Below are positions 16,178-24,497 of a DNA stretch of 64,000 nt, piece after piece. Both the position numbers and the translations under genes were made by a program. The DNA comes from Paraburkholderia silvatlantica. GTDB taxonomy: Bacteria > Pseudomonadota > Gammaproteobacteria > Burkholderiales > Burkholderiaceae. Each line of letters starts with the position of its first letter. Positions within the stretch are counted from its first letter, which is position 1. The stretch spans positions 248,001 to 312,000 of the forward strand of contig NZ_QEOL01000001.1 of the NCBI RefSeq assembly GCF_003096715.1, in the 5' to 3' direction. The notes beneath the pieces were generated by a model. The model had not been told where the DNA came from and did not search any database. It saw only the letters and a program-made list of their open reading frames with translations.

Positions 16178-16306
16178 AACCGATTGTCGAATCGATATCG
16201 GTTTGCCGGATTTGCGTCGAGGCGGCCATTGCGATGACGTCGATTGCGCTGTCATCGCGGAAGCGTTCGGCGACTGCTGCAAGGGAACTGTTATGTAGTT
16301 TCCCTT
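16178..16306. promoter_or_regulatory. Divergent control region with two inverted repeats
   Basis: The 369-base gap between the DszC-like gene and the CUT2 importer holds no gene. It contains two inverted repeats: AACCGAT/ATCGGTT (16178-16184 and 16197-16203) and AAGGGAACT/AGTTTCCCTT (16281-16289 and 16297-16306, one extra T). The second is followed at once by TTATCA, as in the 8.87 kb site. Either could be an operator serving both directions. No regulator gene lies next to it. Confidence 0.4.
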
Positions 16307-16414
16307 ATCAATAGCGGGCGCATGAATATGAGCATCGCTTCGTTTGGCTGAATGCCGCGCGTCGCTAGGATGGTTGCCAATTCTCGCTTTCGAACCACGA
16401 ACGCTTACGCTGCG

Positions 16415-17896
16415 ATGTCCGCTCCGATTCTGACTGCCCATGCGATCACCAGGCGCTTTGGCGCAACCGTTGCGCTATCGCGGCTCGACTTCTCCATCCG
16501 CGCGGGAGAGATCGTTGCGCTGATGGGCGCGAACGGTGCGGGAAAATCGACATTCGTGAAGATCCTGAGCGGCGTGAGCATGCCTGACGAGGGCACGCTC
16601 GCGCTCGGCGGCCAACTCTACGCGCCCGCTTCGCCGCAGGCGGCGAAGCGGCTGGGCGTGGCCACGGTCCATCAGGGCATCGCCGACGCCGTGGTGCCTT
16701 CGTTGTCGGTTACGGACAATCTTTTGCTCGATGCGCTCTGCGACGGCCACACGCACTGGTGGACGCCGCGCGCCGCGCGCCGCGAACGCGCGCGCGCACT
16801 GGCCGCGCGCGTGGCGCTGGAAGCCGATCTCGATGCGCCGCTCGGCTCACTGCCGCTTGCCGGCCAGCAGCGCGTCGTGATTGCGCGTGCACTGGTTTCG
16901 CGCCCGCGCCTGCTGATTCTCGACGAGCCGACGGCCAGCCTTTCCTCGAGCGAAGCGGAGCAGCTTTACGCGCTCGTAGAAGGCCTGCGGACAGAGGGCG
17001 TCGCCGTGTTGCTCGTCTCGCACCGGCTCGGCGATCTCCGAAGGCTCGCTTCGCGCGTTTCGATCCTTCGGGATGGCCGCATCGTCGGCGAGCAGCATGC
17101 GCCGGTGGACTTCGACGCTGCGCTCGAAGCGATGATCGGCCGGCCGCTGCCGGCGGCGCGAGCCTTGCCGCACACGAGGCCGGCTGGCACGCAGCCCGCG
17201 CTGCGGCTGCGCGGACTGCGCCTCGCACCGGGTTGCGATGCGTTCGATCTCGAGGTGGCGCAGGGCGAGATCGTCGCGATTGTCGGCCCGGTCGGGGCAG
17301 GCAAATCCCGGTTTGCTCAGGTGATTTTCGGCGCGCTGCGAGCGGCAGCGGGCCAGATGGAACTTTACGGGCGCCCCTGGGCGCCGCGCACCCCCGCAGA
17401 CGCGATTCGCGCAGGCGTATTTCTTGCTGGCGAAGACCGATGGCGCACATCGCTCTTTCCCGACACGGTTGCTTTTGCGTCGATCGCCGGCACCATCAGC
17501 TTTCCGTTCTTGTCGCGCTGGCGTCGCGGCGGCGCCTTGCCGCACGAACGCGAGCACGCCGAGGCGCGCAACGCGATCGAGGCGTTCGGCATTCGCTGCT
17601 CGGGACCGGACGACCGCGTCTCGCGGCTTTCGGGCGGCAACCAGCAGAAGGTCCTGCTCGCGCGCTGGCACGCCGAGCCCGCGAGGCTGCTCCTGCTGGA
17701 CGAGCCGTTTCAGGGTGTCGATGCGGGGGCTAGAGCCGATATCGCTTCCACCCTGCGTCATCGCGCTGCCGGCCGCGCGACGCTTGTTTTCGTCAGCGAC
17801 CTCGAAGAGGCGCACGAAGTCGCAGACCGGATCGTCCTGTTCGATCGCGGCGCGCTCGAGCACGAAGACTCCACAGCCTCCCATCTCGCCTGCTGA
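16415..17896 (+). CDS. Sugar-type (CUT2) ABC transporter ATP-binding protein with two nucleotide-binding domains
   Basis: About 493 residues with two fused ATPase halves, the architecture of RbsA/MglA/XylG. The first half has GANGAGKST (38-46), a somewhat degenerate signature (LAGQQRVVIARAL) and ILDEPTASLSSSE. The second has GPVGAGKSR, LSGGNQQKVLLARW and LLLDEPFQGVD. The frame opens upstream at 16352, but MSAPILTAHAITRRFG at 16415 is the family-like start; no strong ribosome site is seen. Its neighbours are sulfur genes rather than sugar catabolic genes, so the substrate may not be a simple sugar. Confidence 0.85.
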   Translation: MSAPILTAHAITRRFGATVALSRLDFSIRAGEIVALMGANGAGKSTFVKILSGVSMPDEGTLALGGQLYAPASPQAAKRLGVATVHQGIADAVVPSLSVTDNLLLDALCDGHTHWWTPRAARRERARALAARVALEADLDAPLGSLPLAGQQRVVIARALVSRPRLLILDEPTASLSSSEAEQLYALVEGLRTEGVAVLLVSHRLGDLRRLASRVSILRDGRIVGEQHAPVDFDAALEAMIGRPLPAARALPHTRPAGTQPALRLRGLRLAPGCDAFDLEVAQGEIVAIVGPVGAGKSRFAQVIFGALRAAAGQMELYGRPWAPRTPADAIRAGVFLAGEDRWRTSLFPDTVAFASIAGTISFPFLSRWRRGGALPHEREHAEARNAIEAFGIRCSGPDDRVSRLSGGNQQKVLLARWHAEPARLLLLDEPFQGVDAGARADIASTLRHRAAGRATLVFVSDLEEAHEVADRIVLFDRGALEHEDSTASHLAC

Positions 17897-17899
17897 ACC

Positions 17900-18958
17900 A
17901 TGAGATCCGTCACGCCGACACTCGCCTCCGAAGACTCCCCCGCCCGTTACGCGACGGCGCGGCATCGCCGTCGCCTTTTCGTCGCGCTCGAACGAGCCGG
18001 GCTGCTGTTCGTGCTCGCCGCGCTCGTGGTGATCTTCACGGTTCGCGAACCTGCGTTTCTGAACGTCGCCAACCTGTTCAGCATCCTGCAGGCCGTTTCG
18101 ATCGTTGCATTGCTCGGCATCGGCGTGACGATCACGCTCGCCGCGGGCGGCTTCGATCTTTCGGTGGGGAGCGTCGCCGCTTCCGCGCAGATGGCCGCGA
18201 GCTACGTGCTCGTGGTGTGGCACGGCAACAGCTGGGAGGCCGTGCTCGCGTGTCTCGCGCTTGGCGTGGCAGCGGGGCTGTTCAACGGCGTGCTCATCAC
18301 GCGCCTGCATGTGCCCGACCAGCTTGCCACGCTCGGCACGCTTTTCCTGCTCGCCGGCCTCCAACTGATTCCGACGGGCGGCCGTTCTCTGGCCACGGGC
18401 ACGATCCTGCCGGACGGCACCGAAGCAAGCGGCACGTTTGCGGCTGCGTTTCTTGCGCTCGGACGCGCACGCCTCTTCGAAGTCGTCCCTGTTCCCGTGC
18501 TCGTGCTGCTCGTGCTGACCGTGCTCGTTTCGGCCGTCATGGGCTCGACGCGGTGGGGGCGCGCGATCTATGCCATCGGCGGCAACGAGACCGCGGCGCG
18601 TCTCGCGGGCGCGCCGACAGCCCGTTACCGCGTGGGGGCGTACGTCGCTTCGGCGACGATCGCTGCGCTCGGCGGACTGCTCATCGCCGCGCGTGTCGGA
18701 CGCGGCGACGTGAGCGCGGGCCATTCGCTGCTGCTCGACGCGGTGGCGGCGGCGCTCGTGGGCTACGCCGTGTGGGGCGCGAAACGGCCCAACGTGCCCG
18801 GCACGGTCGTCGGCGCCGTGTTCGTTGGCGTGCTGCTAAACGGCCTCACGATGCTCAATGCACCTTACTACCTCCAGGACTTCATCAAAGGCGCGTTGCT
18901 GGTCGTGGCGCTGGCATTCACTTTCAGCGTCGGCCGCAGGACGCAAGGGCGCGACTGA
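17900..18958 (+). CDS. Sugar-type (CUT2) ABC transporter permease
   Basis: A 352-residue RbsC-like permease (BPD_transp_2) with about eight to ten hydrophobic segments. The motifs LAAGGFDLSVGSVAASAQ, GVLITRLHVPDQLATLGT and AIGGNETAARLAGAPTARYRV are the standard RbsC blocks. It begins three bases after the ATPase stop and is followed by the SfnB-family gene. The matching binding protein is two genes downstream at 20291. Confidence 0.87.
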   Translation: MRSVTPTLASEDSPARYATARHRRRLFVALERAGLLFVLAALVVIFTVREPAFLNVANLFSILQAVSIVALLGIGVTITLAAGGFDLSVGSVAASAQMAASYVLVVWHGNSWEAVLACLALGVAAGLFNGVLITRLHVPDQLATLGTLFLLAGLQLIPTGGRSLATGTILPDGTEASGTFAAAFLALGRARLFEVVPVPVLVLLVLTVLVSAVMGSTRWGRAIYAIGGNETAARLAGAPTARYRVGAYVASATIAALGGLLIAARVGRGDVSAGHSLLLDAVAAALVGYAVWGAKRPNVPGTVVGAVFVGVLLNGLTMLNAPYYLQDFIKGALLVVALAFTFSVGRRTQGRD

Positions 18959-19029
18959 CACCGCCCTTGGGCCGCCGGATTTGATTTTGTCGTTAGCGAG
19001 TCATACAACCTGATCGAGCGGAGCGCAAC

Positions 19030-20268
19030 ATGGCAGAGACACTGGCAGATATCGCGGCACAGGGTGCCGAACCCGTAACCGAAGCCGCACATGTCATCGC
19101 GACGGACAGTGAAGCGATAGCGGTCGCGAAGGAGCTGGCCGCACGGCTCGCCGAAGGCGCCGCGCTGCGCGACAGCGAGCGGCGCCTGCCTCATGAAGAG
19201 ATCGAGTGGTTTTCGCGCTCGGGCCTGTGGGGCATCACGGTGCCGAAGGCCTATGGCGGCGCCGGCGTTTCGTTCGTTACCCTAACGGAAGTGGTCAAGC
19301 TCATTGCCGCCGCGGACCCGTCGCTCGGGCAACTGCCGCAGAACCACTTCGGTCTCGTCGACGTGATCGCGCTAACGGGCACCGAGGAGCAAAAGCGCGG
19401 CCTGTTCGCGCAGGTCCTGGCCGGCAAGCGTTTCGGCAACGGTTTCTCGGAGAAGGGCACGAAGCATGTGCTCGACCTGAAAACACGCGTGCGCCGTGAC
19501 GGGGATCACTACGTGATCGACGGCACCAAGTTCTATTCGACCGGCGCGCTGTTTGCCCATTTCGTGCCCGTGCTCGGACTCGACGAGGACCGCCGGGGAT
19601 GGCTCGCCTATATTCCGGGAGGCACGGAGGGGCTCAGCGTGGTCGACGACTGGTCCGGTTTCGGCCAGCGCACTACGGCGAGCGGCACCGTCACGCTCGA
19701 GAACGTGCGCGTGCCGGCCAGTCTCGTGCTGCCCGCGCATCGGGTTTCCGAGCAGCCCACGCTCAACGGCCCGCTCTCCCAGATCATCCAGGCGGCGATT
19801 GATGCGGGCATTGCCCGCGCGGCGATTGACGACACGCTCGCGTTCGTGCGCGCGCGTACCCGGCCATGGGTCGACAGCGGTGTCGAGCGCGCCAGCGACG
19901 ACCCGCTGACGATCCGCGAGGTCGGTCATCTGCATATCCAGTTGCATGCCGCGGAGGCGTTGCTCGAGCGCGCGGCGCGCGTGCTCGACGAACTCGCGGC
20001 ACAGGGCGCGACGACGGAGGAGGACGTGGCGCGCGCCTCGGTCGCCGTGGGAGAGGCGAAAGTGCTCACGACGGAAATCGCCCTGCTCGCGGGCGAGAAA
20101 CTGTTCGAGCTGGCCGGCACCCAGGCAACGCTCAGTGTTCACAATCTCGACCGCCACTGGCGCAATGCACGCACACATACGCTGCATGACCCGGTGCGCT
20201 GGAAGTATCACCTCGTCGGGAATTACTACCTCAACGGTGTGAAGCCGGCGCGTCACGCCTGGAATTGA
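19030..20268 (+). CDS. sfnB: SfnB-family sulfur acquisition oxidoreductase
   Basis: A 412-residue acyl-CoA dehydrogenase-fold flavoprotein of the SfnB family, linked in pseudomonads to use of dimethyl sulfone-type sulfur sources. Visible marks are GITVPKAYGGAGVSFVTLTE, GNGFSEKGTKHVLDLKTRV, IDGTKFYSTGALFAHF, DDWSGFGQRTTASGTV and the C-terminal HNLDRHWRNARTHTLHDPV. It lies between the CUT2 permease and its binding protein, 71 bases and 22 bases from them, so it is almost certainly in the same transcript. This ties the importer to organosulfur oxidation. Confidence 0.85.
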   Translation: MAETLADIAAQGAEPVTEAAHVIATDSEAIAVAKELAARLAEGAALRDSERRLPHEEIEWFSRSGLWGITVPKAYGGAGVSFVTLTEVVKLIAAADPSLGQLPQNHFGLVDVIALTGTEEQKRGLFAQVLAGKRFGNGFSEKGTKHVLDLKTRVRRDGDHYVIDGTKFYSTGALFAHFVPVLGLDEDRRGWLAYIPGGTEGLSVVDDWSGFGQRTTASGTVTLENVRVPASLVLPAHRVSEQPTLNGPLSQIIQAAIDAGIARAAIDDTLAFVRARTRPWVDSGVERASDDPLTIREVGHLHIQLHAAEALLERAARVLDELAAQGATTEEDVARASVAVGEAKVLTTEIALLAGEKLFELAGTQATLSVHNLDRHWRNARTHTLHDPVRWKYHLVGNYYLNGVKPARHAWN

Positions 20269-20290
20269 ACCCAAGCACAACGGGAGCGTC

Positions 20291-21385
20291 ATGAAGACAT
20301 CGATTCACCAGCTCATTCGCAACGGCGTGTCACGCCGGCCATCGGCGCGCCGCACGCTTGGCGCATTCGCGCTCTGCGCAGCGGGTCTCGCCGGCTCGCT
20401 GACCGCGCACGCCGGGGCGCTCAAAGGGGCTCCGGCGCCGTTCGACAAAGGCGGCGTCAAGATCGCGCTGGTCAACTACATTTCCGAGGGCGACTTCTTC
20501 CAGGCCTACGAGGCGGGTGCGCAGAAGCAGGCGAAGGCGCTCGGCATCGATCTGCGCATCTTTGAAGGACGCCAGGATGCGGCGCAGCAGCGCGATCAGA
20601 TCCAGCAAGCCATCAATCTCGGCGTGTCCGCGATCATCGTCAATCACGGCCTGCCCGAGTCGCTGGGCGACGTCGTGCAGCAGGCGCTCGACAAGGGCAT
20701 CAAGGTGATCGCGTTCGACGTCAATCTCTCGAACCCCAAGGTCCCGCAGATCGAGCAGAGCGACCGCGACCTCGCGTCGCTGTTGCTTGCGCAGGCCGTG
20801 AAGGATAACGGCAACGCGTTTTCCGCCGGCTACGTCTACGTTGCGGGATTCGCGCCGCTCGATCGCCGGGACGCGGTGTGGCAATCCTTCAAGCGCGAGC
20901 ATCCGGCGGTTCAGGAGAAAGCGCGCTGGGGCACCGTGGACAATCCGATTGCGCAGTCCGTGGCCAATCAGGCGGCGGCCGCCTATCGCGCCCATCCGGA
21001 TATCCGCGTGGTGATCGCACCTTATGACGAGTTCGCGCGCGGCGCCAATCTTGCCGCGAACGAGGCCAATCTCGGCGACAAGTTGCGGATTTACAGCGCG
21101 GACATCTCGACCGCCGACATCGAGGCGATTCGCGCGCCCAACAGCGCGTGGGTGGCCACGGCCGCGACGAATCCCGCTGTCGTGGGCGCGGTGTCGGTGC
21201 GCGCCGCGGCAATCGAAGTGGCCGGCCAGCCGCTCGCGCATCAGATCGTCGTGAAGCCCACGCTCGTTACGCGCGACGATCTCGTGAAGAACGATATCCG
21301 CACGGTCGCCGAACTGGGGACGAAGTTTCCGGCATTCCGGACGAGCGACGCGGCGACCGCGCCCTGGATTCCAGTGGAGCAATGA
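20291..21385 (+). CDS. CUT2-type periplasmic binding protein (RbsB-like)
   Basis: A 364-residue type I periplasmic binding protein (Peripla_BP_4). The first ~42 residues are an export signal (RRTLGAFALCAAGLAGSLTA before HAGALK). The mature part shows IALVNYISEGDFFQAYEAGA, an AINLGVSAIIVNHG block, KVIAFDVNLSNP and DIRVVIAPYDEFARGA, as in sugar and autoinducer binding proteins. It completes the importer encoded at 16415-18958. The ligand is unknown; the SfnB gene just upstream argues for a sulfur-bearing molecule, for example a sulfonated or sulfate-ester sugar (inference). Confidence 0.85.
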   Translation: MKTSIHQLIRNGVSRRPSARRTLGAFALCAAGLAGSLTAHAGALKGAPAPFDKGGVKIALVNYISEGDFFQAYEAGAQKQAKALGIDLRIFEGRQDAAQQRDQIQQAINLGVSAIIVNHGLPESLGDVVQQALDKGIKVIAFDVNLSNPKVPQIEQSDRDLASLLLAQAVKDNGNAFSAGYVYVAGFAPLDRRDAVWQSFKREHPAVQEKARWGTVDNPIAQSVANQAAAAYRAHPDIRVVIAPYDEFARGANLAANEANLGDKLRIYSADISTADIEAIRAPNSAWVATAATNPAVVGAVSVRAAAIEVAGQPLAHQIVVKPTLVTRDDLVKNDIRTVAELGTKFPAFRTSDAATAPWIPVEQ

Positions 21386-21511
21386 TTTGCCCCTGATCGG
21401 CTGACCGGTGTCGCGCCGAACGTTCGCGATGCCGCAGCCGTCTGCGATGACTGCTGAACGGGTGAAATTGCATCTGATGTGTATGCCCATTTGGATAGCA
21501 TTTTTAATTGG

Positions 21512-21540
21512 TTGGAAGTGTGCTGCCTTGCCCGCATAGT
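21512..21540 (+). promoter_or_regulatory. Possible sigma-70 promoter for the encapsulin operon
   Basis: TTGGAA (21512-21517) and CATAGT (21535-21540) are separated by 17 bases, an acceptable -35/-10 pair, about 75 bases before the rhodanese start. It would transcribe the rhodanese-serine acetyltransferase-XRE genes and perhaps the encapsulin pair. Neither hexamer is ideal, so an activator may be needed. Confidence 0.4.
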
Positions 21541-21558
21541 GAATTCCTGATGTCTAAA

Positions 21559-21594
21559 GGCGGCAGCTTCCCCCCAGGGGTCCGATGTGCCGCC
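21559..21594 (+). promoter_or_regulatory. Leader hairpin before the rhodanese gene
   Basis: GGCGGCA (21559-21565) can pair with TGCCGCC (21588-21594), enclosing CCCC/GGGG that can pair within the loop. The hairpin ends about 8 bases before the ACCCGGAGG ribosome site. It may modulate translation of the operon, but it matches no riboswitch I can name. Confidence 0.35.
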
Positions 21595-21614
21595 AACATT
21601 ACCCGGAGGCACTG

Positions 21615-22082
21615 ATGACAGTGGAATTGCAGGAAAAGCCGTTGCACGCGGATCTCGAAGCCGCGCTTGGCGCCGCGCGGGCGGCCGGTCTGCCGTATGC
21701 GGGCAGCGTGACCCCGCAGCAGGCCTGGGCGCTCCACCAGGCGGGCGAGGCGGTGCTCGTGGACGTGCGCACCAGCGAGGAGCGCAAGTTCGTCGGCCAC
21801 GTGCCCGACACCCTGCACGTGGCCTGGGCGACCGGGACGAGCTTGACGCGTAATCCGCGCTTCGTGCGTGAGCTCGAGGCAAAGACCGGGAAGGCCGCCG
21901 CGGTCTTGCTGCTGTGCCGTAGCGGCAACCGCTCTGCGCAGGCCGCCGAAGCCGCCGCCAAGGCCGGCTTTGTGCATGTATTCAACGTGGCAGAAGGCTT
22001 TGAAGGCGAACTGGACGATGCGGGACGTCGCGGCTTGCGTAACGGCTGGCGCTTCCATGGCCTGCCGTGGGTGCAGGACTAG
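21615..22082 (+). CDS. Rhodanese-domain sulfurtransferase of the encapsulin cluster
   Basis: A 155-residue single-domain rhodanese. The active-site loop is CRSGNRS with the persulfide-carrying Cys at 101; the upstream VLVDVRTSEERKFVGHVP block is typical. ATG at 21615 has CCGGAGG at good spacing, better than the upstream ATG at 21585. Rhodaneses accept and donate sulfane sulfur and occur in family 2A encapsulin loci, where one could receive sulfur mobilised by the encapsulated cysteine desulfurase. It starts the plus-strand cluster that leads to the shell gene. Confidence 0.88.
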   Translation: MTVELQEKPLHADLEAALGAARAAGLPYAGSVTPQQAWALHQAGEAVLVDVRTSEERKFVGHVPDTLHVAWATGTSLTRNPRFVRELEAKTGKAAAVLLLCRSGNRSAQAAEAAAKAGFVHVFNVAEGFEGELDDAGRRGLRNGWRFHGLPWVQD

Positions 22083-22162
22083 CGGCCTGAAACGGCGGAA
22101 ACAGCCCCTGATGCACATCCGCTCGCCGGATCGTTCATGTAAACAACGAAGAGAGAACTGGC

Positions 22163-23119
22163 GTGACCGTATTTCATGTCGCTGAAATCGTCGACGCGCT
22201 GCAGGGCGTGCGACAACAATGGCGCGAACTGCAGCGGCGGGCGCTCGAGCCGGGTGGCCGCGACCTGCCGGCGCGCGAGGCGCTGGCCGAGGTCGTCGAG
22301 ACACTCAAGGGCGTGCTGTTCCCCATGCGGCTCGGGCCGCCGGATCTTCGCCAGGAGAGCGAGAACTTCTACGTTGGCCACGCACTCGACGCCGCGCTGC
22401 ACGCACTGTTCGCGCAGGCGCGGCTCGAGCTGCGCTACAAGGCGCGGCATGCGGAGGCCGATCCCGGCGAGATCGATGCGCGCGCGCTGGCTGCCGTGCG
22501 CGCATTCGCCCAGCGTTTGCCCGCGATCCGGGCACTGCTCGATACCGACGTGCTTGCCGCGTTCAATGGCGACCCCGCCGCGGGCAGCGTGGACGAGGTG
22601 CTGCTTTGCTACCCCGGCGTGCTCGCCATCACCCATCACCGGCTTGCGCACGAGTTGTATCGACTCGGGTTGCCTCTACTCGCGCGGATCATCTCGGAGC
22701 TGGCACACGCCGCCACGGGCATCGATATCCATCCGGGCGCGCAGATCGGCAGCGCGTTCTTCATCGATCACGGTACGGGCGTCGTAATCGGAGAAACCGC
22801 GATTATCGGCGAGAGGGTGCGCGTGTATCAGGCGGTGACGCTCGGTGCGAAGCGGTTTCCACGCGACGCGGCCGGCAATCTCGAGAAAGGCCTCGCGCGG
22901 CACCCCATCGTCGAAGACGATGTCGTGATCTACGCGGGCGCCACGATTCTCGGGCGCGTCACGCTCGGGCGCGGCGCGGTCATAGGCGGCAACGTCTGGC
23001 TGACCGAGAGCGTGCCGCCCGGCGCTCACGTTACCCAGGCGATCTCGCGCCACGAAACGCGCGCGCCGCTTGCGGCCGCTCCCGCGTCGTTGGCGATTGC
23101 AGCGGACGAACCGCGATGA
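22163..23119 (+). CDS. epsC: Serine O-acetyltransferase, EpsC/SrpH type
   Basis: This 318-residue enzyme transfers acetyl from acetyl-CoA to serine, giving O-acetylserine, the carbon skeleton for cysteine. The C-terminal half is a left-handed beta-helix with IDIHPGAQIGSAFFIDHGTG, VVIGETAIIGERVRVYQAVT and ILGRVTLGRGAVIGGNVWLT; His in DIHP and DHGTG are the expected catalytic residues. It is longer than CysE and of the type found beside family 2A encapsulins. It overlaps the XRE gene by four bases (ATGA), so the two are co-translated. Confidence 0.9.
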   Translation: MTVFHVAEIVDALQGVRQQWRELQRRALEPGGRDLPAREALAEVVETLKGVLFPMRLGPPDLRQESENFYVGHALDAALHALFAQARLELRYKARHAEADPGEIDARALAAVRAFAQRLPAIRALLDTDVLAAFNGDPAAGSVDEVLLCYPGVLAITHHRLAHELYRLGLPLLARIISELAHAATGIDIHPGAQIGSAFFIDHGTGVVIGETAIIGERVRVYQAVTLGAKRFPRDAAGNLEKGLARHPIVEDDVVIYAGATILGRVTLGRGAVIGGNVWLTESVPPGAHVTQAISRHETRAPLAAAPASLAIAADEPR

Positions 23120-23379
23120 GCGCAATCGTTCACGACTTCGGCGCCACCGTTCGGCGTTTGCGCGAGGCGCACGCGTGGTCGCAGGAGCGGCTCGCGGAGC
23201 ATGCCGGATTGAACCGCACCTATGTCGGCGAAATCGAGCGCGGTACGGCCATCGCTTCGATCGTCACGGTGGAAAAGCTGGCGCATGCATTGGGTGTGAG
23301 CATCGGCGAACTGCTCGTTGGCGGGGTGGCAGGCATGGCGAATGCCGTCGCGCAGCCAGGCGGCACGCTGAGCCGGTAA
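23116..23379 (+). CDS. Small XRE-family regulator in the encapsulin cluster
   Basis: An 87-residue HTH_3 protein: FGATVRRLREAHAWSQERLA begins the helix-turn-helix and NRTYVGEIERG contains the recognition helix. There is no effector domain beyond a short tail. Its ATG at 23116 overlaps the serine acetyltransferase stop, and the shell gene begins 186 bases further on. It likely regulates the cluster, perhaps acting at the box at 23521 or the leader at 21.5 kb; the target is inferred from position only. Confidence 0.85.
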   Translation: MSAIVHDFGATVRRLREAHAWSQERLAEHAGLNRTYVGEIERGTAIASIVTVEKLAHALGVSIGELLVGGVAGMANAVAQPGGTLSR

Positions 23380-23520
23380 GCGCATTCTGCAGACGTTTTC
23401 CTGTGTCAGACGACATCGCGCGGCCGTCGCCTGCCGCTGTTCGACTGCGCTTCATGCTGTCCCTTGACGCCTATAGCCGGTTGAACCGCGCATAAGGGCT
23501 TCCCATAATCTGCTGTCTTC

Positions 23521-23543
23521 ATAAGCAATGCAGTTTTCGTTAT
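23521..23543. promoter_or_regulatory. Candidate sulfur-control box directly upstream of the encapsulin gene
   Basis: Read on the minus strand this is ATAACGAAAACTGCATTGCT, which keeps the ATAACG-AAA-CATTG order of the box at 3437. The shell ATG is 22 bases downstream, so the site would overlap or closely flank a promoter serving srpI and the desulfurase gene, separate from the rhodanese promoter. Confidence 0.4.
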
Positions 23544-23564
23544 AAGTAACCGGAGCCCTCTTAC

Positions 23565-24497
23565 ATGTCTACGACTTTGAGCGGCCAGACCGCGCTTGGC
23601 GATAACGCCGCGCGGCAACTGGCGAATGCCACCAAGACCGTCCCGCAGCTTTCCACGATCACGCCGCGCTGGCTCACGCACCTGCTGCAATGGGTGCCGG
23701 TCGAAGCGGGTATCTATCGTCTGAACCGCGTTAAGGATCCCGAAGCAGTTCGTGCCGCGTGCACTGCCCGCGAAGACGAAGGCACGCTGCCCACGACGTT
23801 CGTGCCGTACGAGGAGCAGCCGCGCGAGTATTTTCTCAATGCGGTGAGCACGGTGCTCGACGTGCACACGCGTATCTCCGACCTCTACAGCAGTCCGCAT
23901 GACCAGATCAAGGAGCAGTTGCGACTCACGATCGAGACGATCAAGGAGTTGCAGGAAAGCCAGCTCATCAACAATCCCGACTACGGCCTGCTGGCGAATG
24001 TCGAAGAAGATCAACGCATCTTTCCGCTTACCGGCGCGCCCACGCCCGACGATCTCGACGAACTGCTCACGAAGGTCTGGAAGGAGCCCGCCTTCTTCCT
24101 CACGCATCCGCTGGCGATCGCCGCGTTTGGCCGCGAATGCACGCGCCGCGGCGTGCCACCGCCGACGGTCAGCCTGTTTGGTTCGCAGTTCCTCACGTGG
24201 CGCGGCATTCCGCTGATTCCGTCCGACAAGGTGCCGGTCGCCGACGGCAAGACCAAGATCCTGCTGCTGCGCGTGGGCGACAAGCGCCAGGGCGTGGTGG
24301 GTCTGTATCAACCCGGCGTGGCAGGCGAGCAGGGGCCTGGCCTCTCGGTGCGCTTCATGGGGATCAACAATCAGGCGATCGCGTCGTACCTGATCTCGCT
24401 GTATTGCTCGCTCGCGGTCCATTCGCCGGATGCGCTGGCTGTCCTCGATGACGTGGAGATCGGCAAGTACCATGACTACCCTGACACCTACCGTTAA
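23565..24497 (+). CDS. srpI: Family 2A encapsulin shell protein (SrpI)
   Basis: A 310-residue HK97-fold shell protein of encapsulin family 2A. The sequence is highly typical: ITPRWLTHLLQWVPVEAGIY with RLNRV, the E-loop region FVPYEEQPREYFLNAVSTVL, ISDLYSSPHDQIKEQLRLTI, TVSLFGSQFLTWRGIPLIPS and the A-domain block NNQAIASYLISLYCSLAVHS. It would assemble into a closed protein shell in the cytoplasm. It has the extended N-terminal arm of family 2 and no cNMP-binding insertion, which separates 2A from 2B. The next gene, overlapping by 26 bases, is the expected cysteine desulfurase cargo. A GGAG lies ~12 bases before the start. Confidence 0.95.
   Translation: MSTTLSGQTALGDNAARQLANATKTVPQLSTITPRWLTHLLQWVPVEAGIYRLNRVKDPEAVRAACTAREDEGTLPTTFVPYEEQPREYFLNAVSTVLDVHTRISDLYSSPHDQIKEQLRLTIETIKELQESQLINNPDYGLLANVEEDQRIFPLTGAPTPDDLDELLTKVWKEPAFFLTHPLAIAAFGRECTRRGVPPPTVSLFGSQFLTWRGIPLIPSDKVPVADGKTKILLLRVGDKRQGVVGLYQPGVAGEQGPGLSVRFMGINNQAIASYLISLYCSLAVHSPDALAVLDDVEIGKYHDYPDTYR

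Noticed and set aside
16415..18958. Ribose operon interpretation of the CUT2 importer
   Set aside because: There is no rbsK, rbsD or LacI-type regulator nearby, and a SfnB gene lies in the operon, so ribose was not assigned.
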